Assembly (NCBI RefSeq): GCF_003308995.1
Contig: NZ_QFFJ01000002.1
Span: 2,294,001 to 2,358,000, forward strand
Source of the DNA: Chitinophaga flava
GTDB taxonomy: Bacteria; Bacteroidota; Bacteroidia; Chitinophagales; Chitinophagaceae
Reading direction: 5' to 3'
Length of the DNA: 64,000 bases
The position numbers and the translations under genes were made by a program. Below are positions 49,901-61,900 of the stretch, piece by piece. The notes under the pieces were generated by a model. It was not told the origin of the DNA. It did no database searches and worked only from the letters and a program-made list of their open reading frames with translations. Each line of letters opens with the position of its first letter. Position 1 is the stretch's first letter.

Positions 49901-52900
49901 AAAGAAGTAATGGCCGATGGTAATCCCGCGCGTATCACCGTTCTGTATGAAAATAAAGATGCTGTGCTGTATGATTTTGCTACTGGTTTATTTAAAACTT
50001 TTCAACTGGGAAATCATCAGTTAAGCGGGCAGGTTTTGGGAATAGATACTTTGGATATGCCAGCAGATGCATTATTGAACATGCTTGCATTTGAAGCACA
50101 AACACGGGATATCGCGGTACGCTATATAAATAAACAAAGAGAAATAAATGTGTTAAAAACGGCGCCTGCATCGCCGTCATCTGCTATCTCCTTAAAAGAA
50201 GGTGGTGTCTATTTAATTACCGGCGGTACCGGTGGATTAGGAAAAATATTCGCTTCCTACCTGAGTCAACAGGGAAAGAACATCCGGTTGATACTGACTG
50301 GCAGAAGCGTCGCCACGGCAGATAAGCAGTCTTTTGTGTCAGGCATACCAGGAGCCGTATATTATACGTGTAACATCAGTGATCAGGAAGAAGTAACAGC
50401 ACTGATCAACAATGTCAGAAAAGAGTATGGTGCTGTTAATGGAATTATTCATAGCGCCGGTGTTTCCCCTTCTTTTGAAGGGACTGTACTGGAAAAAGAT
50501 ATCACATCTTCCGCCGTTATCTTACCCAAAATAGCCGGTACACGATATCTGGATGAAGCTACTAAAAACGAACCGCTTGATTTTGTAGTTTATTTCTCCT
50601 CTGTATCAGGTACACTGGATGGCGTAATGGGCTTTAATCAATCAGATTATGCATTGGCCAATGCCTACTTAAATAGCTACGCACATAAAAGAAGTCTGGA
50701 GGTAGCTGCTGGAATGAAAAAGGGTCAAACCATCAGTATTAACTGGCCTGTGTGGGAAAGTAGTGGCATGTATAATGAAGACAGTGATAACTGGATGGAA
50801 AATGTATGGGGCATCAAATCACTGCCGGTGGAAGAAGGAATAGCTGCTTTTGAAAAGATAATGCACCTGCAACTGGGTCAGGTAATGGTATTGTATGGAC
50901 AGCACAACAGATTGGTGCAGTCTTTTGCAGTGGCCAACAAAGAAAAAGCGACTACGGATACTACAGACTTGCAACTTTCTGCCACAAAGAAAATGTTGGA
51001 GATAGCAGCGCAACTGCTAAAACTGACTATTGCAGATATAGAGCCAGATGCAGAACTGGGTGACTATGGCTTTGATTCCGTTTCGCTGACAAAATTTTCC
51101 AATGAGTTAAATGATTATTACGACCTGGACTTAAAGCCCACGGTATTTTATAACTATCCAACAGTAGAAGGATTGGCAATATTTCTGGCAGAAGAATATG
51201 CTGATAACCTGGCAAAAAAACATGCTGTTGTTTCCGGGCAGGGACAGGTAGCCATGGTGGCTGCTCCTGTTATGCAACGCCAACCGATATTAAAACGGAA
51301 GTCAAGGTTTCTGCAGGGTCTGCAGTCAGACGCTGGCAAATCCTCCGGTGCTGCTGCGGTTGCAATAGTAGGTATGAGTGGGCGTTTCCCGGGTTCTCCT
51401 GATTTGGCTACTTTCTGGAACAATATCAGAGATAATAAAGACCTTATCGTAGAAATACCTTCGGAGAGATGGGATTGGAAAAAATATGACGGTGATCCGC
51501 AAAAAGATATGAACAAAACCCGCGCCAGGTGGGGAGGTTTCATCAATGATGTAGATAAATTTGATCCCCTGTTTTTTAATATCTCACCAAGAGAAGCGGA
51601 GTTGATGGACCCACAGCAGCGAATAACATTGGAAGCTGTGTATCATGCGCTGGAAGATGCCGGTATTAATGTAAAAGACCTGTCAGGTTCCAATACAGGC
51701 ATTTTTATAGGAGCTTATTTCGACGATTACGCTTCATTGGTTCAACGCAGCAATTCCATACAGGAAGCGCAATCTGCCACCGGAATTTCCCATTCCATAT
51801 TAACCAACAGAATATCGTACCTGTTTAATCTGCATGGCCCGAGTGAGCCGGTAGATACAGCCTGCTCCAGCTCTCTGGTAGCTGTGCACAGGGCTGTGGA
51901 GCATATCCGTAACGGTGACTGCGATATCGTTATAACAGGTGGAGTTAGTCTTGATCTTATACCTGAAACATTATTGCCACTTAGTCAGGCGGGGATGTTA
52001 AGTGAGGATGGCAGATGTAAAACCTTTGATCAGGCAGCCAATGGTTATGTAAGAGGCGAAGGGGTAGGTATTGTAATATTAAAATCATTAAGCAAGGCAG
52101 AAGCCGATGGGGATCATATTTATGGTATCATCCGCGGTACCGCAGAAAACCATGGTGGTAAAGCCAATACTTTAACTTCTCCCAATCCTTCGGCACAAAA
52201 AGACCTGTTGCTGAAAGCATACCGTTCTGCCAATATTAACCCTGGTACAGTAAGTTATATAGAAGCACATGGCACCGGTACGCCGCTGGGCGATCCGATA
52301 GAGACAGAAGGCTTAAAGCTGGCGTTTAGGGAGTTGTATAAAGAGTGGAATATTCCGCAGCCGGAAACACCTCACTGCAGCATCGGAAGTGTGAAGACCA
52401 ATATAGGGCATCTGGAAGCAGCTGCAGGTATGGCTGGCATGATGAAAGTATTGCTTTCGCTACAACATCATACACTGCCTGGTAATCCGCATCTGAACAC
52501 GCCTAACACATACCTTAAACTGGAGGACAGCCCGTTCCGCCTGCAAAAAGGAACAGAAGCATGGGTGTCTGTCAATAACCAGCCTAGAATAGCCGGTATC
52601 AGCAGTTTCGGATTTGGCGGAGTCAATGCGCATGTAATTATAGAAGAATATCCGCAAAAAAATAAAATTGCCTACACCAGCACTACGCCGGCAATAATTG
52701 TATTGTCGGCCAGAAATGAGCACCGGTTAAAAGAACAGGTTATAAATCTGAAACGCTACCTGGAAGTCAATAAAGCTGCAAACCTGTACGATATCGCCTA
52801 TACCCTTCAGACGGGCCGCGAGCCCATGGAAGAGAGGCTGGCGTTGACAGTCGATCACATAACAGCATTAACAGATAAATTGACCGGTTATCTGCAAGGC

Positions 52901-55900
52901 GAGAAAAAAGATGTACTTACCAATAATATCCGTAAAAATACCTCCGACTTTTCGCTGAAAGGCGGTGCTGGACAGGCTTATATAAACTATGCAATAGAAA
53001 ATAAAGAATCTGCTTCCCTGGCCCAGCTTTGGGTAAAGGGTGTAGATGTCGACTGGGCGTTACTTTACGGGAATGATAAACCCGCGAAGATCAGTCTGCC
53101 GGTTTATCCGTTTGCCCGTCAACGTTATTGGGTTCCTGAAATTAAAACGCAGATTGTGTTAGCAGACAATCATTCCTTATCACCCGCACCGGCTGTGATT
53201 GAATCGGACCCTACTACGGATGAACAAGTACCAGATAGCCTGGTTTTTCTTACCCCCGGATGGGTATTGTCTGCCGGACCGTCTGTATTGACAGCGAAAG
53301 CCACCCGACAAGTGTTGGTGCTGGCAGGGAAAGATGTTGCATCAACGGCTGGTTTATTATCAGCGGCCGGCATAACCGTAAAGACATGCAGCGGCAGTGG
53401 CCCGATGCAATACAGTTCCTTCTTATATGAAGTGATAAAAGAAGTAATGGCAGATAGCAGTCCCGCGCGTATCACTATCCTGCATGAAAATAAAGATGCG
53501 GCGCTGTATGGTTTTGCTACAGGGGTATTTAAAACCTTTCAACTGGGTAGTCATCAGTTAAGCGGGCAGGTTTTGGGAATAGATACATTGGCTATGCCAG
53601 CAGATGCATTACTGAATATGCTTGCATTTGAAGCGCAAACACGGGATATCGCGGTACGTTATGTAAATAACCAAAGAGAAATAAATGTGTTAAAAACGGC
53701 GGCAGCATCGCCGGCATCGACTATCACTTTAAAAGAAGGAGGTGTTTATCTGATTACCGGCGGTACTGGTGGATTGGGGAAAATATTCGCATCCTACCTG
53801 AGTCAGCAAGGAAAGAACATCCGGTTGATACTGACCGGCAGAAGCGCAGCCACCGCAGATAAGCAGTCTTTTGTATCAGGTATACCCGGAGCTGTATATT
53901 ATGCCTGCAATATAAATGATCAGGAAGAAGTGAACACACTGATCAATCATATCAGAAAAGAATATGGTGCTGTTCATGGAATTATTCATGCAGCCGGAGT
54001 TGCCCCGTCTTTTGAAGGCACTGTATTGGAAAAGGATATCGCATCTTCCTCCGTTATCCTGCCAAAAATAATGGGTACACGATATCTGGATGAAGCCACT
54101 AAAGAAGAACCGCTTGATTTTGTAGTTTATTTCTCCTCTGTATCAGGTACGCTGGATGGCGTAATGGGCTTTAATCAATCAGATTATGCATTGGCCAATG
54201 CTTATTTAAACAACTATGCACATAAAAGAAATGAAGAAGTAGCCGCAGGAAGTAAAAAAGGACAAACCATCAGTATTGGCTGGCCGGTATGGGAACAAGG
54301 AGGCATGTATCATGAAGACAGCGACCGCTGGATGGAAAATGTATGGGGCATAAAATCATTGCCGGTGAAGGAAGGAATAGCTGCCTTTGAAAAAGCGCTA
54401 CACCTCCAACTAAGCCAGGTGACGATACTTTACGGGCAACACAATAGATTGGTGAAATCTTTTGCAGTAGCCACCAAAGAAAAATCCACTACCGATACTG
54501 CTGAGCTGCAACTGGCCGCAACAAGGAAAATACTGGAAATCGCGGCACAACTCCTGAAGTTGTCAATTACAGATATAGAACCGGATACAGCATTGGGTGA
54601 TTATGGCTTTGATTCTATTCTGATGACCAGGTTTTCCAATGATCTCAATAGTTATTATGACCTGGATTTAAAACCTACCGTATTTTATAACTACCCGACA
54701 GTAGAAGGTTTGGCAATATTTCTGACGGAAGAATATGCTGATAGTCTGGTGAAAAAACATCCGGGTGTTATCAGGTCGCAGCAAACCGGAGGAGTGGCTG
54801 TCAGCAATGTTTTGCCATCGCAGATAACCCGGCAGCAAACTACTGCCCGTCAGGATAAGATAGCGTATAATGCCGCCGGACCTGTAGCTATCATAGGTAT
54901 GAGCGGCCGTTTTCCTGGTTCTCCTGATTTAGCCACTTTCTGGAATAATATCAGGGATAACAAAGATCTTGTCATTGAAATACCTGCAGAAAGATGGGAT
55001 TGGAGAAAATATGATGGCGATCCACAAAAGGACAAGAATAAAACCCGCGCTAAGTGGGGTGGTTTCATCAATGATGCTGACAAGTTTGACCCCCTGTTTT
55101 TCGGCATATCTCCCAAAGAAGCTGAGTTGATGGACCCGCAGCAGCGCATAACACTGGAAGCAGTTTATCATGCGCTGGAAGATGCCTGTATTAATGTGAA
55201 AGACCTGTCGGGTTCGAATACAGGTGTTTTTATAGGTGCTTACTTTAATGACTATGCTTCGCTGATTCAGCATAATCATGTAGTGCATGATGCGCAGCTG
55301 GCAACGGGAATTTCCCATTCCATACTAACCAACAGAATATCGTACCTGTTTAATCTGCATGGTCCGAGTGAGCCGGTAGATACGGCCTGCTCCAGTTCCC
55401 TGGTAGCCATGCACCGCGCTGTGGAGCATGTCCGCAATGGTGACTGCGATATCGTCATAACAGGTGGTGTTAGTCTTGATCTTATACCAGAACCATTGTT
55501 GCCACTTAGTCAGGCAGGTATGTTGAGTGAAGATGGCAGGTGTAAAACCTTTGATCAGACAGCCAATGGTTATGTAAGAGGAGAAGGGGTAGGTATCGTA
55601 ATATTAAAATCATTAAGCAAGGCAGAAGCCGATGGAGATCATATTTATGGAATTATCCGTGGTACCGCAGAAAACCATGGTGGTAAAGCCAATACGTTAA
55701 CTTCTCCTAATCCTGCAGCGCAAAAAGACCTGTTGCTGAAAGCATACCGTTCTGCCAATATTAACCCTGGTGCAGTAAGTTATATAGAAGCACATGGCAC
55801 CGGTACGCCACTGGGCGATCCGATAGAAACAGAAGGCCTGAAACTGGCGTTCAAGGAATTATATAAAGAGCGGAATATTCCGCGGCCGGAAATACCTCAC

Positions 55901-58900
55901 TGCGGCATTGGAAGTGTGAAGACAAATGTAGGGCATCTGGAAGCGGCCGCAGGTATGGCCAGCGTAATGAAAGTATTACTTTCATTACAACACCGCATCC
56001 TGCCTGGTAATCCGCATCTGAAAACGCCTAATGCATATCTTAAACTGGAGGATAGTCCGTTTTACCTGCAAAAAGAAACAGCTGAATGGAAATCCATTAA
56101 TAACCAGCCTAGAATAGCCGGTATCAGCAGCTTTGGATTTGGTGGTGCAAATGCCCATATCATCATAGAAGAATACCAACAGGCTACAAAGGTTGCCTAC
56201 AGCAGCCAGGAGCCTGCTATCATTGTATTATCGGCCAGAAATGAGCACCGGCTGAAAGAACAGGTGGCTAATCTGAAGTGCTATATCGGGACAAATCCGG
56301 CAGCCAGCTTGTATGATATTGCCTACTCCTTACAAACAGGCCGGGAAGCCATGGAAGAACGGCTTGCATTGATAGCCGAAAACAAAGAGGCATTGGAGGC
56401 GTTGCTCACAGATTATCTTACTGGTATAACTACCAATTCGCTGACTCACGTATTTTCCGGCAGTACCAAAAAGGATAAATCAGACCTTTTACTCAAAGGC
56501 GGTGCAGGACATGCTTATATCAATTATGCAATAGCCAATAAGGAATTGGCTGCTATCGCCCAGTTATGGGTAAAAGGGGTGGATATTGACTGGTCTTTAT
56601 TATATGGGCATCAAAAACCCGCTAAGATCAGCTTACCTGCTTATCCGTTTGCCAGAGACAGATATTGGTTCGATAGTTATAAGACTACAGCAAAGCCGGT
56701 AGTCAATACCACGCCGCAGGACAAACCGCTGGAGCAAGTGCCGGCAAAGACATTTGCCTATGAGGACCTGTTTAATAGTCATACTACGGGAGACGAAATA
56801 AAGATCAGGTTTTTAAAAGAAGGAATTGCCATTGTTTCAATGGAAGCAATAGCTACCAGCAATATGTTGAATATCCAGCTCATGATCAGCCTGAAAAAGA
56901 CGCTGGATGAACTAAGGAAAAACAATGCGCTTAAAGTACTCGTTTTAACAGGCTATCAGAAAGTGTTTTCAATGGGTGGAGACCAGCAGGGACTGGAAAG
57001 TATAGCCCAAAGCGAAAGCAGTGTTACCTATTTCCCTTTCCTGTACAAAGGATTGTTGGAGTTTAATGTTCCGGTAATCAGTGCTATTCAGGGACATGCT
57101 TTTGGTGGAGGACTAATCCTTGGTATGTATGGTGATATTGTTTTATTGTCAGAAAACAGTACCTATTCCGCAAACTTCATGAAATATGGGTTTACACCAG
57201 GGATGGGCTCCACTTACATATTGGGCGAAAAACTCGGTAAACAACTGGCTACAGAAATGATGTATACTGCCAGGTTGGTCAGCGGGGAAGAAATTAAAAG
57301 AAGAGGAGCCTCTGTTATTGTAACCGGAGACGTGATGAAAGAAGCGCTTCAGATTGCCCGCGAGTTAAGTGAAAAACCCAAAAATGCGCTGGAGGCATTA
57401 AAGAAAAAATTATCCGCTGATATTCTGAATGTACTGGATTATCATGTTGCAGAAGAGCAAAAAATGCATGACCTCACATTCCATACAAAAGAAGTAGAGG
57501 CGCTCATTTCCAGTCACTTTGCCAAGACAGCTGTACAGACTGCTACGCCAACGGATAAACGTACACAGGAAATACCAGCGCAATCATCAGCAAAAGTATC
57601 ATTGTCTGCCCTGGATACTATTACCTTGCCTGCAAAAGAAGAACAGCTATCTCCGGTAGCCGCTCCAACAGCGCGTTCTGCAAATAGGCCGGCTATCATC
57701 AAGGTATTAAAAGAAATATTTGAAGAGGTACTACACGTACCAGTTGCTGAATTGGTGGAAGATGCGACATTTATAGATCTTGGATTGGATTCGATCAGTG
57801 GTGTTGAAATTTTACAGAAGATCAATAATACTTTTGGTATTGCATTACAAGGCCCCATGTTGTATGATAATCCTACACTGCAACAGCTGGCTGCAAAAAT
57901 ATCAGAAGAGTCGGGTTGGCTGTCAGATCAGCTGCAGACAGCAGCTCCTGTGCATACAGACACCAAAGTATCACTGACAGCAGTTGAGAAGGTAGTATTG
58001 CAGCCGGTAGCAGAAAACATGTTGTATACTACTGCGACTGTAACAACACATGAGCATATCCCACAAAACGCACCGGCAAAACGTGAAAATGCAGTTGCCA
58101 TGCCTGTTCGGCAGGAACCGGATATAGCTGGCATCATCAAAACGTTAAAAGAAATATTTGAAGATGTATTGCATGTGCCGGTTGCTGAACTGGTGGAGGA
58201 TGCCACTTTTATAGATCTCGGATTGGATTCGATCAGCGGCGTTGAAATTTTACAGAAGATCAATAATGCTTTTGGTATTGCATTGCAGGGACCTACATTA
58301 TATGACAATCCCACACTGCAGCAACTGGCAGGGAAAGTATCAGAAGCAGCCGGCTGGTTATCAGATCAGGTAGAGGCTACCGCAGCAACTCCTTTTGCCG
58401 CTGTAGTTTCCGGACAAGAACAAGATATTGCTGTACCGCCACCTGCCCTGACTGTTTCAGCAGAAACAGCCGGTGTGAATTATACTCCTGCAAATGAATC
58501 AGCAACAAGAGAAGATATGGCTGTTGTAGGAATGGATGGTTTATTCCCTGGTTCTGATAACCCCGAAGAATTATGGGCACAGGTATTATTAAATAAAAGG
58601 ATCGCTTTACCAGCCGGAGGAAATACTGTAGAATGGCATAGTATAGATGCTGCTACAGTAGAGGCATATGCTGCGGCATACGCGCAAAGTACCAGGGGCT
58701 CTTCTTTAATGAGCCGTCAGTACCAGCTGGTGTTTGGTGTACTGGGCAGATTATTGGATACCGCCGGAATAACAAGGAAAGCATTGTCTGGCAGCAGAAC
58801 AGGTGTGTTTATTGCCATTTCACAGGTAAATAGTACCGATAGCACCAACAGGGAATATTCGTCAGAAAATGTAGCAGCCATGTTGCCTGCAAAGATTTCC

Positions 58901-61900
58901 TACGAATATAATTTAACAGGTCCCTGCGAAGTGATTAATGCTGCCTGTACCAGTTCGTATTTAACTCTTCACAAAGCCATGCAGAGCATCAGGATGGGAG
59001 AATGTGATCAGGCTATTGTGGGCGGTATCAATGTGATATCCCGTGAAACTGCCAACTATGAAGGTTTAGCCGATTTGGGAAAACTATTGAGTAGGGATGG
59101 TGAAATGAAGAGTTTTGAAGATGATGCAGATGGAATTGTTCGTAGTGAAGGGGTGGGTATTATCATCATAAAACGATTGGCAGCAGCAAAAGCAGACAAG
59201 AATAATATTTATGCGCTGATAAAGGGAACCTGTTTTGCACATGGAGGAAAAAATCTTTCATGGGAAGCACCTAACCCTAAAGGAATAAAAGAGGTAGTAA
59301 GAAGAAGCCTGGAGTACGCAGGCGTAAATCCGGCAACCATCGATTATGTGGAAGCACATGGCATTGCAAACCGTATGGCGGATGCGGTGGAACTGGGTGC
59401 CATCAATGATGTATACCGGGAGCTGTGTACGGATGCAACAAAGAAATGGTATATCAGCAGTATTAAACCAGTTGTAGGGCACGCAGAACTGGCTTCAGGA
59501 ATGGCATCCCTGATAAAGGCAATCAAAGCACTGCAGCATAAAACCATTCCAGGTATTCCCGGATTTGCGAATATCAATTCAGAACTGGCGCCGGGACACT
59601 CGATGCTGCTTCAATCCGGCGCTATACCCTGGGAAAATGGTCGTTATCCCAGAAGGGCAGCGTTGAATAGTTATGCGGTAGGTGGCGTAAATGCGCATGT
59701 TATTCTTGAAGAATACAAGGGCGCGGCAACACCGGAAAAAAGCAGGATTGCTGTTTCGGAAACAACCGAGGATACCAGCAAAGGCATGTCGGCTGTTGAT
59801 ACTGATATAGTATTTAACACACAACTATCTGCTTTTACCCGGGAGATATTTGAAATAGATATGGCTGAAATAGACCGCACACTATCTCCGGTTGATTATG
59901 ATTTTGATTCCGTGAAAGTGATCCGGTTTATCAGGGAGATTAATGATGTATTTGGCCTGGATATTAAAATGGGACAGGTATTGGGTGCTGATAATTTTGG
60001 TGTACTATTCGATCTGCTGAAACATGAATGGAAGAAAAAGGAAACGCAGGCAGGTCATGGTAATGCTGCAAATACACTGGTATGGATGGAGAAAAAATAT
60101 CCTTTATCCGAAGGGCAAAAAGGATTGTGGTTTATTCAGCACCTGGAACCTGGTAATACTACCTATAATTTGCCACTGGCCCTTATACTGGAAGGAGAAG
60201 TGGATACAGAACAAATACAGAAGGCGTTAATGTCTGTGTTGGAAGACCATCCTGTGTTACGGTCCAATTTTATCAGAGAAGCCGTTACCGGAGAGATCTG
60301 TCATAAAATAAATACGCCGGCAGCCGCGGTTTTTGTTGACCACAGTATCCTTGGAAAAAATGAGGATGTAAAAGAAACCTTCTGGCAGCTTTTAAGAAAA
60401 CCATTTAATCTCGAATCGGATTGTTTGCTGAGGTTGTACCTGAAACGTGATCCGGATGCAAAAAGGACCTACCTTTTATTTGTTACCCATCACATTGTGT
60501 TTGACGGAACATCCAGTGCGCTGTTTATGGCGTCTTTATTTGAGAAATATAAACAGCTCTTAAAAAGAGAAAATAAAACGGATAAACAACCGGACCTGGC
60601 ATATTTCAACTTTGTGGCATGGGAACAGGAATATATTGGAAGCAGCCGTGGTGAAGCAGCCCTGTCTTACTGGCGTGAAAAACTATCCGGTAACTTACCG
60701 TTGTTGTCATTGCCGTATGATATAACATCGAAAGAAACAAACACAGCTGGTGTTGGCTGCGGAATCATTCACCTGAAAAAACAGGAACTGGATGCGTTAA
60801 AGTTGCTGGCCCGTAAGTTGAACGTCAATTTATCCGTATTGTTCCTCAGTGTTTTTAACCTGTTGCTGAACCGGTTAACCGGAGAAGAGGACATCCTGAT
60901 ACTAACGCCAGTCGCTGGCAGGCCGGGAAAAGAGTATGAGCGTAGCATCGGATACTATGTAAACATGATGGTCACCAGAAACAATGTTTCACCCGGAAAA
61001 CTGTTTCAACAACTGGCGAAGGAGACAAAGCAGGAATTTTTAAATGGAATAGATTATGCTGCCTATCCTTTCCCACGGCTTGTGTCAGCATTAAACCTGC
61101 ATAAGGGGAACGGAAGGGAAGCTGCCTTTAATGTAGCTTATTCCTACCAGAATATTTTCGATAATGTGCTTGAAAGCGGTGACTTCGGCGCTGTAACGGC
61201 GCTGGACGGACTGTATCAGGAAACAGCATTCGACTACTCCTTGGAAATTAATGATTTGAGGGAAGAGTTAATTGTTAACCTGAAATATAATAAGGGATTA
61301 TTTTATACCGCTACTATTGAACGGCATCTTACATACTTTAAAGAACTACTGAAAGGTATCGCTGAAAATCCTGCTAAAGCACTGAAAGATTATAATATAC
61401 TGCCGGAAGAGGAATACCACGAACTGGTGGTAACCAGAAACAATACTGCAATAGACTATCCCCGTAATAAAACCCTGATAAACCTGTTTGAAGAGCAGGT
61501 AGCAAAAACACCAGATCAGATTGCGCTGGTATTTAAGGGAGAACGAATTACCTATAAAGCGCTCCATGAAAAGGTCTGCCGGTTAGCGAATCATCTGAAG
61601 AAAGCCCGTCTGCCACTGAATGCGCCGGTATCAATTGTTTCACATAAAAGCCCGGAGCAGATATGGGGCATTTTGGGGATATTAAAAGCTGGTGGGCACT
61701 ACGTTCCCGTAAAAGGGAATTTACCTTCAGCAAGAATCAATGAGCTGATTTTGGAAACAGCTTCTCCGATAGTCCTGGTACAGCAGGATTATATGGACAA
61801 AGTCAATGTTCCTACGGCGATAAATGTTGTTTTATTGGAAGAACATGTTTTTGCAGCAAAAAGCTCCCTGCATGAAACCGTAAGATCATCAGATACAGAC

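Noticed and set aside
11213..58350. Repeated DNA in the PKS as a CRISPR or mobile repeat array
   Set aside because: The repeats are kilobase-scale, in frame, and correspond to homologous modules; there are no short regular repeats with unique spacers and no transposase.
60085..61380. Heterocyclisation (Cy) domain, expected beside a Cys-specific A domain
   Set aside because: The active-site motif is HHIVFDG, as in ordinary condensation domains, not DxxxxDxxS.
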